64,000 nt of DNA, taken from Taudactylus pleione. Taxonomy: Eukaryota > Chordata > Amphibia > Anura > Myobatrachidae. Both the position numbers and the translations under genes were made by a program. The notes under the pieces are model-generated. The model was not told the origin of the DNA, searched no databases, and saw only the letters and a program-made list of their open reading frames with translations. Shown here one piece after another: positions 1 through 10,284 of the stretch (positions within the stretch are counted from its first letter, which is position 1; each line of letters opens with the position of its first letter). Location: assembly GCA_031769625.1 (NCBI GenBank), contig JAUIMM010000188.1, positions 12,655,501 to 12,719,500 on the forward strand. Reading direction: 5' to 3'.

Positions 1-1669
1 AATCATCATCTTCAGTGGGGCTCTTGGATACTGATGCCACAAATTTTGCTTTCATTTCTTTTGCTTGCGTTTCGTATGCATTTGGATAACTACAATTCCT
101 TTTTAATCTTCTTAGTTGCCTTCCTGGAATAGAGAACAACCAGTTGAAATGATGGCAACTATCTGCACCAATATAAGAATTGGAGTCAGTGGGTTTTGAA
201 AAATTTAGAGTATATAAATAATTATTTTCTGCTATTACAGTGATGTCCAAAAAATTTATTTTATTACTACTTTCTGTAAAAACAAATTCAATATTTAAAA
301 CATTATTATTTAAATAATGATAAAAGTCTTTTAAAAGAGTGCTTCCTCCTCTCCAAATAAAAAAGACGTCATCTATATAACGTGACCAGGACACCAGGTT
401 CGCTCCGAATGGGTTATCATTCCAAATCACTGTGTCTTCCCACTGACCCATGAAAATATTCGCATAACTCGGAGTGAACCTGGTGCCCATTGCGGTCCCC
501 ACCTTCTGGAGATAGAAGAAGTCATTAAAAACAAAATAATTGTTAGATAAAATAAATTGCACACCCTCTACTAGAAAGTTCTGTAGGCCTATATCCAAAT
601 CACTATCTTTCAGAGTTTTGGTGATCACCTTCACCCCTTCCTGGTGATCTATTATAGTATACAGAGATTTTACGTCTGCTGTCACCATAATATATTCACT
701 TTCCCATTTAATTGTTGTCAAAAGATTCAAGAAATCCCTTGAATCTTTTAAATGGGATCGATTCTTTATGACCAAAGGTTGTAAAACATGGTCAATAAAC
801 TCTGATACATTCGCCGTAATAGAATCTATCCCCGACACTATAGGTTGTCCCGGTGGGTGTAGGGGATCTTTATGTATTTTCGGGAGTACATAAATCACCG
901 GTGTGACTTGTTCTGCAATATACATAAATAAAGACTCTTTCTCTGTAAGTACTTTATTGTCCTTATATTTATCCAACAATATTCTAAGTTTTTCTAACAT
1001 CCCTTGAGTGGGATCTGCACAAAGTTTGTAGTACGTGCTTCTGTCTTCCACCTGTCTTAGAATTTCATTCTCATACATTGTTCTATTGAGAATGACCACA
1101 CCCCCACCCTTATCGGCGGGTTTTATTACGATGTCCTTATTTCCCTGTAAATTTTTCAGGGCTTTACGTTCTTTACTTGTGAGATTGTGGATGATTTTTT
1201 TGGAGTTTATGGTCTGGATATCATCACTAACTAGTTTATAGAAAGTGTCCACAAAATTCCCTTTCATATACGTTGGATTGAATACTGATTTAGGTTTAAA
1301 TGGGGTTCTTTCCATATCTGATTGTGCATCAACAAGGACAGCATCTTTTGATAGGAAGAATTTTTTAATGGCTAATTTTCTAGTAAACCTATTCAAATCT
1401 ATAAAGGTAGTGAACTTGTTCAGGGGAACAGACGGAGCATATTTCAGTCCTTTTTCTAAAACACTTTGTTCCACGTGAGATAAAATATGTGCGCTCAAAT
1501 TGAATATTTTAACCCTACCATCTTTGCAATTTATGGGATTCTTTTCCATATTAATCCCCTCTATATGTTCCTCAACTGACATTGTCGTCGCCTTTTTATT
1601 TTTTTTATTTTTGTTGTGTTTGCATTTTAATGTACGTTTGTTACCTCCCCTGCATCCTCTAGTGGTCAT
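1..1669 (-). CDS. Penelope-like reverse transcriptase, C-terminally partial
   Basis: This frame stays open for about 556 codons from the ATG at 1669 to the window edge. It encodes an RNA-dependent DNA polymerase of the Penelope order, which copies the element RNA during target-primed insertion. Visible in order are a basic, Lys/Asn-rich start, IKPADKGGGVVILNR (finger region), VIYVLPKIHKDP, IMVTADVKSLYT with the first catalytic Asp, MGTRFTPSYANIFMG, and RYIDDVFFIW with the two catalytic Asp. All three polymerase aspartates are present. The ATG at 1669 overlaps the stop of the upstream frame (ATGA); a second in-frame ATG lies at 1582. The absence of stops suggests a fairly young copy, although the upstream frame is broken. 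The endonuclease domain is outside the window. Confidence 0.85.
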   Translation of the reverse strand, partial: MTTRGCRGGNKRTLKCKHNKNKKNKKATTMSVEEHIEGINMEKNPINCKDGRVKIFNLSAHILSHVEQSVLEKGLKYAPSVPLNKFTTFIDLNRFTRKLAIKKFFLSKDAVLVDAQSDMERTPFKPKSVFNPTYMKGNFVDTFYKLVSDDIQTINSKKIIHNLTSKERKALKNLQGNKDIVIKPADKGGGVVILNRTMYENEILRQVEDRSTYYKLCADPTQGMLEKLRILLDKYKDNKVLTEKESLFMYIAEQVTPVIYVLPKIHKDPLHPPGQPIVSGIDSITANVSEFIDHVLQPLVIKNRSHLKDSRDFLNLLTTIKWESEYIMVTADVKSLYTIIDHQEGVKVITKTLKDSDLDIGLQNFLVEGVQFILSNNYFVFNDFFYLQKVGTAMGTRFTPSYANIFMGQWEDTVIWNDNPFGANLVSWSRYIDDVFFIWRGGSTLLKDFYHYLNNNVLNIEFVFTESSNKINFLDITVIAENNYLYTLNFSKPTDSNSYIGADSCHHFNWLFSIPGRQLRRLKRNCSYPNAYETQAKEMKAKFVASVSKSPTEDDD

Positions 1670-2670
1670 TTTACAGCATAATGTACTTTCCCCCCATCTA
1701 AAAAACGTGATTGTTCATTTTCTTCCATAAGGGGTTGATAACGATTTCTCAATAGAGGATACCTCCTATCTCCATCTCTATATTGTTGTTGATCTTCCCA
1801 TTTTTTATCGGGCCTTTCTCTACCTGCCCAATGTCCTTTAAATGGTATTTGTTCCCAAGTAGAATATTTATTGTATGAATTTCCAGGAGAAATCCCATAT
1901 TCCCTCTTGTCTTCTCTCCACCTATCATAATATTTGTTCCTCCATGTTCTATTTGGGGTATGGATTTCCTCTTTTCTCTTACTCCTATTAAAATTCTCTC
2001 TTTGTTGAATTTGAGTTTTTTTCATATACCCTCCATTCCTTATGGTTCTAATGGAATTAGATTGTCCTTCCCTTACTTTATTATATAATGGTCTAACTTC
2101 AACAGGTTTTTTCAACTCCTCATTAACATTATCTCGAGGATAATCGCTCTCAGCATATCCCCTGTCTCTCCGAAATTTTTTAACCTTACGGTCTATCAGA
2201 ATTTTTTAATTTTTTTTAACAGTATATTCTATTCTTTTTTCCAATTCTATATATTCCGGTGAATTGATAAGGGGCAAAAGTAATTCCCTATATGCATTAA
2301 TCTCTGTCTCTAATTTGATGAGTTCTTTTCTCCTATCGTTAATTATTAAATTAATCAATGAGAAGGAACATGTTCGCAAAATATTGTCCCATTCAATTTT
2401 GAAATCCTCACTAGCTGTTGAAAAGGAGGCTGTTTTCTGAATTGTTAAACCTTTGGGGATTAATTGGTGGGTTACATATTGTTCTAGTGTTACTGTTTCC
2501 CACCAAATGCGGTTCTCTTTTAATAGTGTATTTTCCAATTTTTTCATTATACCATCTAAACTTTCATCCATAAGAATGGTGGAATCATTTTCCTCATTAG
2601 AGACATTAAAAACATTATCCAGGAGATTTCTCCTATTTTCACGGTATTTAAACATGACTATGCAGCACAA
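1666..2670 (-). pseudogene. N-terminal region of Penelope-like ORF, one in-frame stop
   Basis: Two pieces, 2670-2206 and 2205-1666, are in the same frame, separated only by a TAA at 2208-2206 inside an A-rich run. The first piece contains a segment with WWETVTLEQYVTHQLIPKG followed by a helical, Lys/Glu-rich stretch. The second is very basic and polar with a KFRRDRGYAESDYPRDN block. I recall comparable layouts ahead of the RT in frog Penelope-like elements, but this is from memory. The frame ends in TGA overlapping the RT ATG, so the element either uses two frames or has suffered a -1 shift here. No enzymatic function can be assigned to this part. Confidence 0.6.
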
Positions 2671-2998
2671 ACCTTACTGATGATTGACATCTCACGCTAA
2701 TTGAGGACTCTCTGTTATCCGGTAATTACAAATACTTGTCACTGTGGAATATCCCGCCCAGGGAATGCTTTTTTTTAACTATTTGTTATATATGTTTTTC
2801 ACTTACCTTGTAATAAATTGTGCTTCACTATGTACAATTTATTTTGTTCTTGATTATGGCATATCACCTATGAGAGCTACATTGAACGATTGAATAAGAT
2901 TAGGGGAACATCACCCCTGTTTGGATTAGCATACCAAGCGCAGGTCATGTGATTTGTTTTTTCTAATACAGAGAATTGCCTGTGAATTAGCTGACATT
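2671..2998. other. No gene seen; probable upstream flank of the Penelope-like element
   Basis: This AT-rich stretch lies upstream of the element's first start codon on the minus strand. No open frame, TIR or RNA gene is visible. It may include untranslated leader of the retroelement. It ends at an ATT that also occurs on the far side of the next MITE. Confidence 0.4.
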
Positions 2999-3547
2999 GG
3001 CCCTCATTCAGAGCCGTACGCTCAGAGCAGAGCGCACGCTCTGAATGAGGGCCGCCCTCCATGAAAATGGAGCGTCCTCCTGGACGCTCGTATAGCTGTG
3101 GGTCACCACCCACAGGCTATACGTGCGTGCAGTTTGATGGCCGCGATGGTCTTGACCATCGCGACCATCGAAACTGCGAGCCGGAGCCTGCGGTTGAGGT
3201 TTTCAACCGCAAGCTCCGGAGTGATTTTGGCTCAATCAGAGCCAAAATCACTCCCACTGACATCACTAGTGATGTCAGTGGGCCGGCTTCTGACGGGAGG
3301 CGTTCCCGTGGGTACGCCCCCGTCAGGGAGGCATGCCCCCAGCACGCCTACCAAAGGGGGCATGCTGTCAATCAACATCGACAGCACGCCCCCTTTGATC
3401 AGACACAACGAGCGAAGGACTTTCCTTCGCTCGTCGCGTCTGGCGCATGCGCACAACGGAGCTCCCTCTGTCGTGCGCATGCTCAGTGCAGAACATCGAC
3501 CCACTTGCGAGAGGACAGCCGCTCGCGAGTGGATCTGAATCAGGCCC
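2999..3547. mobile_element. Hairpin-rich MITE, copy A (GGGCCTGATTCAG family)
   Basis: The ends are GGCCCTCATTCAG and CTGAATCAGGCCC, flanked by a 3-bp direct repeat ATT (2996-2998 and 3548-3550). The interior is a chain of inverted repeats, including a long palindrome around 3250-3280 and a stem bracketing 3350-3395. It is inverted relative to copies B, C and D. It has no coding capacity. The 3-bp duplication suggests a PIF/Harbinger-like mover, but the targets in this family are not restricted to TWA. Confidence 0.8.
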
Positions 3548-3550
3548 ATT

Positions 3551-4240
3551 GTGTTTTACATACTGCTGCTAAAAGATATACACTCATGCAGTGGGCTGTC
3601 ACAGTCATGTAATCTTTAGTTTGACCAGTACCATTTGTCCACATATCTTTAGTTAAGTGGATTGTTATTGCAATTGTATTTTCTAGGCAAAAAATATGTT
3701 TTTGTTTAACTTCCCGGTACAGGTGAGGAATTGCGTTTCTGGTAAAATAGTATTGAGATGAAGTCACTGCAAATTTCATAACAGGGAAGAGGTGCCTAGA
3801 TGGTTAACATTCCTACCTCTTCTTACTTTGACTCTATAAATGTACAGATGCCTTGACAAATGTTGTCAGGATTTGGGTAAAAATATTCCCACACGGATGA
3901 GATGCCTTTTCTGGTCTATTGACACAAACAACATCATCATCCTGAATTTTATCAACTTGTTTTTGTCAAACACATGCATCATCATCATTATCATTAGTGT
4001 CAGATACACAATTATCCCCCTCATCCTCATGTTGCACCTTTGCACGCTTCCAAAGTAGCATCTTCAATGTCTATGTTTAAAAAAATCATCATCATTACTT
4101 TTACTAATACTCATTCTCACATTTTCAGGTGGTTCAGAAAGGGTTGAAGAGGCTTCTCTAGGATTATAGAGTCAGAATCAGAAATGTGAGACTCACAAAT
4201 AGTACTCATAGACACCCTTAGACTCTCTGTGAAGTTGCGG
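3551..4240 (-). pseudogene. hAT transposase fragment, degenerate
   Basis: On the minus strand, 3779-3551 encodes residues matching the start of the RNase H-like catalytic core of the intact transposase at 16522-19635 (FTRNAIPHLY, then TKDMWTNGTGQTKDYMTVTAH). The first catalytic Asp of the TDMW motif is kept as KDMW. From about 3784 to 4080 the DNA aligns with the BED-finger region and the acidic linker of the same protein, with frameshifts. The right limit is vague. It is an old relative, not a deletion derivative of the nearby young copies. Confidence 0.7.
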
Positions 4241-4467
4241 CCTAGGATCGGCCATTACTCACCTCAGCGCTGGCTTCCCCTGACCTCTTGAACAGTCAGA
4301 CTCCAGTGAGAGAAGTGCTGAGGATTATGCCTGTGGTCTGCTAGGACATCCATGTGTTGCTTCGTGATTTAATACCTGTGGTTGCTGTCATGGATGCAGC
4401 CATGACAGTCTACATCATCTGATTAGCCCACTCCCCAATGCTAGCATTGTTGCTGTCTACTGACAGA
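4241..4467. other. No feature recognised
   Basis: This holds a short local inverted repeat around GTCATGGATGCAGCCATGAC (4388-4407). It has no open frame or element end, apart from the AGA (4465-4467) that is duplicated beyond the next MITE. Confidence 0.3.
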
Positions 4468-4964
4468 GGGCCTGATTCAGACCTGCTCGCGAGCACTATG
4501 TGCTCACAAGCGGGTCGATGGTGGCCCAGTGCGCATGCGCGACACCCGGATAGCGATGGGTAAACCGTCACTCTGGGTCTCGTACCAAAGGGGGCATGCT
4601 GTCGATGTTGAGTGACAGCATGCCCCCTTTGGTGGGCGGGCCGGGGGAGTGGCTGCCCAGACGGAGGCGTTCCCATGGGAACGCCTACTGTCTGGGGCCG
4701 GCCCCACTGACATCACAAGTGATGTCATTGGGAGTGCTTTCGGCACTGTTAGAGCCGAAAGCACTCTGGGGCTTGCGGCAACGAGACCCTACCACAAGGG
4801 TCTCGTCGCAAGCCCGATGATCGTGATGGTCTTGACCATCGCGACCATCTTCCTGGCCGCTCGCTATAGCTGTGGGTGACCAAGAGGCCGCTCTAAAAAA
4901 CAAGAAGGCCGGCCCTGATTCAGAGCGAGCGCTCTGTCAGAACGTACGGCTCTGAATCAGGCCC
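4468..4964. mobile_element. Hairpin-rich MITE, copy B
   Basis: The ends are GGGCCTGATTCAG and CTGAATCAGGCCC, with a 3-bp direct repeat AGA on each side (4465-4467 and 4965-4967). The internal order of stem-loops matches copies C and D. These include the stem that starts ACCAAAGGGGGCATGC, the near-palindromic TGACATCAC(A/T)AGTGATGTCA, and the GATGGT..ACCATC stem near 4825-4850. It is non-coding. Confidence 0.85.
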
Positions 4965-5126
4965 AGAGTCCTCTAAAAGGACTGCTACCTTAGGGTATTT
5001 AGCCGGGCTCTGGACAACAGGAAGTTGCCTGTACAATACCATTACTTCCAGTAATTACTTTATGTTGCAGCGTTCCAGGTTCCAAGCTCCTTTCATCTAG
5101 TGATATATTCATAGTGTTAATCGACG

Positions 5127-6298
5127 GTGTGTGTACTCGGTATGTCATCCGAGTACCATCTCCTAAGTGTCATTCTCCTGTGCCAGTTCTGCATCTGGAT
5201 CCACAGTGTGTGTACTAAGTACGTCATCTGAGTACCATTTCCTAAGTGTCATTCTCCTATGCCAGTTCTGCATCTGGATCCACAGTGTGTGTACTAAGTA
5301 CGTCATCTGAGTACTATCTCCTAAGTGTCATTCTCCTGTGCCAGTTCTGCATCTGGATCCACAGTGTGTGTACTAAGTACGTCATCTGAGTACTATCTCC
5401 TAAGTGTCATTCTCCTATGCCAGGTCTGCATATGGATCTGCAGTGTGTGTACTAAGTATATCATATGAGTACCATCTCCTAAGTGTCATTCTCCTATGCC
5501 AGTTCTGCATCTGGATCTGCAGTGTGTGTACTCAGTATGTCATCCGAGTACTATCTCCTAAGTGTCATTCTCCTATGCCAGTTCTGCGTCTGGATCTGCA
5601 GTGTGTGTACTCAGTATGTCATCCGAGTACTATCTCCTAAGTGTCATTCTCCTATGCCAGTTCTGCATCTGGATCTGCAGTGTGTGTACTCAGTATGTCA
5701 TCCGAGTACTATCTCCTAAGTGTCATTCTTCTGTGCCAGTTCTGCATCTGGATCTGCAGTGTGTGTACTCAGTATGTCATCCGAGTACTATCTCCTAAGT
5801 GTCATTCTCCTGTGCCAGTTCTGCATCTGGATCCACAGTGTGTACTCAGTATGTCATCCGAGTACCATCTCCTAAGTGTCATTCTCCTGTGCCAGTTCTG
5901 GATCTGCAATGTGTGTACTCAGTACGTCATCTGAGTACCATCTCCTAAGTATCATTCTCCTATGCCAGTTCTGCATCTAGATCCACAGTGTGTTCTCAGT
6001 ACGTCATCCGAGTACCATCTCCTAAGTATCATTCTCCTGTGCCAGTTCTGCATCTGGATCTGCAGTGTGTGTACTCAGTACGTCATCCGAGTACCATCTC
6101 CTAAGTGTCATTCTTCTGTGCCAGTTCTGCGTCTGGATCTGCAGTGTGTGTACTCAGTACGTCATCCGATTACCATCTCCTAAGTGTCATTCTCCTGTTC
6201 CAGTTCTGTGTCTGGATTCACAGTGTGCGTACGCAGTACATCATCTGAGTACTATATCCTAAGTGTTATTCTCCTGTGCCAGTTCTGTGTCCACAGTG
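5127..6298. repeat. 79-bp tandem satellite, about 15 units
   Basis: The unit contains TGTGTACTCAGTACGTCAT, CCGAGTACCATCTCCTAAGT and GTGCCAGTTCTGCATCTGGA, repeated at a 79-bp period (for example at 5404, 5483, 5562 and 5641). Units differ by a few substitutions and one is shortened near 5910. Because 79 is not a multiple of 3, the overlapping short reading frames in it are artefacts. One further unit continues at 6610-6645 beyond an inserted MITE. Confidence 0.95.
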
Positions 6299-6609
6299 CA
6301 GTGTTCTCCCCAGAATTTTTTTGCAGCCAGGTGGCATCATGAAGTAACCGAGTGGGAGCCTTCGCAATAATAAAATGTTTTAACCTTGACCTTATAATGA
6401 TTTGAAATAACATTTTATATATTAATTCTCCTCTTCTTATTAGAGGCCCAGTCGTCTGATTATGTAAAAGCTGCAAAGTCTGTAGGATCTGGTCCTTTTT
6501 ATACAGCTCCCATATACTGTGCCCACTTGTAGGCTCCCAAAATGCCGGGTGGTAGGCGGTTTCTTGCTGGGTGGTGCACCCGCCAAAAAGAAGCCTGGGG
6601 AGTACACTG
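6299..6609. mobile_element. MITE with CAGTGTTCTCCCCAG ends inside the satellite
   Basis: The left end CAGTGTTCTCCCCAG and right end CTGGGGAGTACACTG are inverted repeats, and satellite sequence lies on both sides. The ends are hAT-like. The local CAGTG sequence of the satellite makes the exact duplication ambiguous. There is no coding capacity. Confidence 0.7.
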
Positions 6610-6645
6610 CAGTGTATGTACTCAGTACGTCACCAAGTGCAAACT

Positions 6646-7078
6646 CCCAGTATCGTTATCCTTTGCTTTCCCTGCGATAGTGTTCTTCCATGTCCAACTT
6701 GTGCTGGATACCTGACCAAAGGGCCGCAACCTGCTTACTGGGTGCAGCTTAATCCAAATCCAATTGGAGGGGTCACTGGTGAACACTTCCCAGTAAGTTA
6801 GACTCCGCGCCTTTGGTTAGGTCTAGACAACATTTGGTACTTGTGAATGAGGAAGGCGTATATCCAGGCCCCTTGCCTCCGGTTTGTGAATGCACAATTT
6901 GTTTTTCAGAACTAGTGTTCTTTTTGTGCACTGATTTGCCTGTTTTAGAGGTGACACATCTAGACTCAGAACGAGAAGGTGGTGCATGCTAGGTTATAGA
7001 AGATGCCTGATTGTGTTTGGCGTAGAGAAATTCCTCAAAGGTTTTGCCAAAACCACTATGAAGTGTTTTGGTTTAAAT
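6646..7078. other. No gene seen
   Basis: This is unique-looking sequence with no long frame and no recognised element end. It borders the hAT left end at 7079. Confidence 0.3.
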
Positions 7079-7425
7079 TAGAGATGCGCGCCAACCCCTG
7101 TGTTTTGGTTTTGGTTTTGGATCTGGATCTCCCCTCATTTTGAATCTGGATTGGTTTTGCCAAAATCTCACTTCCATGTTTTGATTTTCGGTTTTGGTTT
7201 TGGATCTGGATTTTTTTCTTAAAAAACATAAAAACAGCTAAAATCACATAAAATGGGCCTGTTTTTGTTCCTACAGTAATGTTAACCTCAATAACATGTA
7301 TTTCCACTCATTTCCAGTAAATTTTGACCACCTCACAGTTCACAATATTGTTTTCATCCAGTTTAGGCCCAAAAGTTGCACCAAGCTAGCTGGCTGACTA
7401 AGCTAAGTGGCAGCAGTGGACATCA
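7079..7425. mobile_element. Left end of an old hAT relative
   Basis: It starts TAGAGATGCGC and then follows, base for base in long stretches, the left subterminal region of the intact hAT at 15901. Shared features are repeated GGATCTGGAT, TTGGTTTTGCCAAAA, ATAAAAACAGCTAAAATCAC, CTCAATAAC..TTTCCACTCATTTCCAGT and GTTGCACC. Homology stops near 7425. The start TAGAGATG differs from TAGGGGTG of the young copies. Confidence 0.75.
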
Positions 7426-8080
7426 AAAACCTTGCAGTTCAACATCCAACAGACAGAGGCATAACACCTGACACCTACATGTACACAGCAAAACGCGTCA
7501 GTGGTTATGCCTCTGTCCTATAAATTACTTTATACATCTACTGGACATCTTAAACAAACCTGGACCAGCTTTCCGGTATTATAATTGGATCTCCTTTGGA
7601 ATAATTTCTTTGCAACTTACAATCATCCACACCATGGACATCTGAGGGCTCCGAGTGCAGCATATGGACTGTATGCCAATAGGACTATCCTTCTACTGGT
7701 GTTAAGGCCTTGGTAACTACACATGCATAGGACATTCACGTCCTTTTCCACATTGAGTCCAAAACGTATTCACTATCCGGAAGCATTCATAGGAACAGGC
7801 ATTGTTCAAAACCTACTGACTGATTGAAAGAGGCTTATTGGTCAATGCTTTTCTTTGCTCAATTTATTGTTTTATTATAGTATCATAAACACTATTGTTA
7901 TTTTATTGTATTTTATTCATTGATACATATTAAACTATTGTGCATTATTATTGACACCTATTCATTACAGCGCTGCTATTCTTTTTAGTGCCTATATGTT
8001 GTTAAGGGTGTGACTTCCCCTATACCTAGCAGCTGCTTAGTTAAACAGACCATCCAAGTGCCTGTATCCTCAATTTTCTT
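7426..8080. other. Unassigned insert with a hammerhead-like foldback
   Basis: This block separates the hAT left end from plus-strand transposase remnants. It has a 14-bp perfect stem (7452-7465 with 7504-7517). The enclosed loop contains CTGACAC (7468-7474) and GCAAAACGCGTCA (7488-7500), an arrangement reminiscent of degraded Penelope-associated hammerhead ribozymes. The rest is AT-rich. Assignment as a Penelope terminal fragment is tentative. Confidence 0.3.
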
Positions 8081-8254
8081 TTCCTTGAGTGCCATGCCTG
8101 CTGCTGCTAGGAGTGGATTTTCTCATCCCAGAAGGGGACCAGGAAAACTTCTAGTAGTGTTTTCCACATGAAAAAGCATTAGTTAGTTGGTGGCCTCAAA
8201 CTGCCTCTTAACCAGCACAGATATGTGGACAAGTGTAAGATCTATGATTTAAGG

Positions 8255-8439
8255 CAGGGGTAGCCACCCCTGGTCCTCGAGAGCTACCAACAGTGCATGT
8301 TTTCCAGGTCTCACAGAATCACAAGTGTAATAAATAATTACATGTGTTGGTGAGTAATGAATACACCTGTGCACCAGCTAGGTGGTCTGGAAAACGTGAA
8401 CTGTTAGTAGCTCTCGAGGACTGAGGTTGGCTACCCCTG
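8255..8439. mobile_element. 185-bp hAT-type MITE with perfect 8-bp duplication
   Basis: The termini CAGGGGTAGCCACCCCTGG and the inverted CTGAGGTTGGCTACCCCTG extend into the arms around CTCGAGAGCT. ATTTAAGG is directly repeated at 8247-8254 and 8440-8447. The 8-bp duplication and CAGGGGT ends place it in the hAT superfamily. It is non-coding. Confidence 0.93.
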
Positions 8440-8715
8440 ATTTAAGGCCTTACTTGAGAATCCTGCACCTGCGACTAAGAGTGGATTTTCATCCCAGAAG
8501 GAGACCAGGAAGAGTGCTTTCCAAAAACAATTGACTTAAATAATCCTTTGCAAACCTTCTGTAAAGGCATTTCCCAACCTGTATAGGGACATAAAAAAAC
8601 AGAGTTAGTTATTGGCCTTCAAACTGTCATTGTTCCCACTGTCCACTTAACCATATCAGATATGTGAACAAGTGGAACAGAGTATTAAATGCAACATTTC
8701 AGATTTAAGGATTTA

Positions 8716-9578
8716 GAGGGGAATTCAATATGAAACGTAAACTTTGCTGTCGAAGTTTACGTTTCATATCGGAGATTTTACCTGGGATAAAGTATCGGGC
8801 GCGCGCCCGCTTATCCCCGTATTCAATATGAAACTAACAAAAACGGGACCTGGCGAAGTGGGATTTGCGTAAAGTTACAAAATTTTCCTTAAAAAAATTG
8901 TAGGACCCCCCTAAAGTTGTAAAAACATGGAGGATCACTATGGGTACCCCCGTTTTAGCCTGTAAATGAAAGTCGGGGATTTAAATAGCCGCAGCAGGTG
9001 TTTTTTTCCCGACATTGAAGAAGTGTTGCAGAAGAGCACTTAGGTTATTTTTTTCATTTTTTAACTGGTCCCATCAAATTTGGGGTACATGAAAATGGGT
9101 ACTAGCATATTTTGATGTCCCTAAAGTAAGTTTTTAAAAATTCTACATGTGTGCACCTGCCGCTATGAATCTATTCTAGAAAACACCTGCCGCATACTTG
9201 CAGAATAGCCCTGAACCTATTTCCCTATTGTTAAACAATTTTTTCCCATTTTTTTTTTACCCCAATTTTTAAAATAATTATTTGGGGTGTCCCTATTTTT
9301 TTTTAAACTTTTTTTTGACACAGTTATCTATTAAATGTCATTCCCAGGGGTGCAGGCTATTTTTTTTAAGCCTGCACCCCTAAACCCCAATTCTGCACTT
9401 TTTTTCACCACCTATTCAGTGGTGAAAAGTTATCCCCGTTTTTTTTTCAAAGACTTTTCGAACCTGCGAAAAGTCTTTGAAATTGAATACGGTGTAAAAC
9501 TAAAACCTGCGATAATGATGTCATAGGTGCGATATTAATGCAAAAACAATGTTTTTGCTCCCATATTGAATACCCCTA
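8716..9578. mobile_element. MITE with GGGGAATTCAATATG ends, TA target
   Basis: The left end GAGGGGAATTCAATATG and right end CATATTGAATACCCCTA are inverted repeats. TA flanks both sides (8714-8715 and 9579-9580), which would fit a Tc1/mariner-like mover. Short direct and inverted pieces such as GTTTACGTTTCATAT occur inside. No transposase is present. Confidence 0.65.
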
Positions 9579-9739
9579 TAAGTCTTTTTTTTAGGAATTC
9601 TTGAGCGCCATGCCTGCTTGTTGGGAGTAGATTTTCATCCCAGAAGGGATGAAGACATTGTTTTTTCTGCCCAACGGACATAGATCTGAAGAGAAAGAAA
9701 TACATGTAAATAACTACTGGCAGGAAAAAGAGGCTATTT

Positions 9740-10284
9740 GGGGGTAATTTTAGTTTTACTAAAATTTCTAAAACTGAAAAGTGTTCAGGTTGCCCATAGC
9801 AACCAATCAGATTGTAGTTATTATTATTATTATTACCAGTTATTTATATAGCGCACACATATTCCGCAGCGCTTTACAGAGAATATTTTGGCCATTCACA
9901 TCAGTCCCTGCCCCAGTGGAGCTTACACTCTATATTCCCTACCACATGTGCACACACACATACACACTATGGGTAATTTTGTTAGGAGCCAATTAACCTA
10001 CCAGTATATTTTTGGAGTGTGGGAGGAAACCGGAGTACCCGGGGGAAACCCACGCAAGCACAGGGAGAATATACAAACTCCACACAGTTAGGGCCGTAGT
10101 GGGTATCGAACCAACAACCTCAGTGCTGTGAGGCAGTAATGCTACCATTACACCGTCTGTGCTGCCCGTAGTTATCATTTCTCTATTGCATTCTAGAAAA
10201 TGATAGACAGGATCTGATTGGTTACTATGGGCAACATGAAATGTCACTTTTCATATTTAGAAACTTTAGTAAATAAATATACCC
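9740..10284. mobile_element. MITE with ATAGCAACCAATCAGA arms, carrying a SINE
   Basis: The left arm has GCCCATAGCAACCAATCAGA (9793-9812) and the right arm the inverse TCTGATTGGTTACTATGGGC. The outer ends are GGGGGTAATTTTAGT and AAATAAATATACCC. It interrupts the transposase relic between the codons for EAI and WRP. A 3-bp ATT on each side could be the target duplication. The same arms occur at 45031-46426. Confidence 0.75.
9835..10167 (-). mobile_element. tRNA-derived SINE (V-SINE-like)
   Basis: Read on the minus strand it begins GGGCAGCACAGACGGTGTAA, with an A-box-like segment at 10138-10151. A B box GGTTCGATACCC lies at 10101-10112, and then comes the widespread core GTGTGGAGTTTGTAT, CGTGGGTTTC and CTCCGGTTTCCTCCCACACT. 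The tail ends in a GCGCTATATAAATAA motif and an (ATT)n run near 9823-9845. The pol III boxes and conserved core are known from fish and amphibian V-SINEs. It sits inside the MITE at 9740-10284. Confidence 0.82.

Larger units (their letters stand above)
1..2670 (-). mobile_element. Penelope-like retroelement, 3' part cut by window edge
   Basis: The minus strand carries an N-terminal reading frame (2670 to 1666) followed by a reverse-transcriptase frame (1669 to beyond position 1). The RT frame shows the Penelope hallmarks KPADKGGGV near 1090-1130, a GTRFTPSYAN block near 470-500 and the catalytic YIDD at 368-379. A GIY-YIG endonuclease is usual at the C-terminus of this class and would lie left of position 1, so it cannot be seen. 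The right boundary is only the first start codon of the N-terminal frame. No terminal repeat or target duplication is visible. Confidence 0.88.

Noticed and set aside
3061..3612. A 183-codon plus-strand ORF
   Set aside because: It lies in the hairpin-rich MITE copy A, and the frame results from GC-rich palindromes.
5127..6298. CRISPR-like spaced repeats
   Set aside because: Unit and 'spacer' are both repeated at a fixed 79-bp period, there are no cas genes, and the context is vertebrate.
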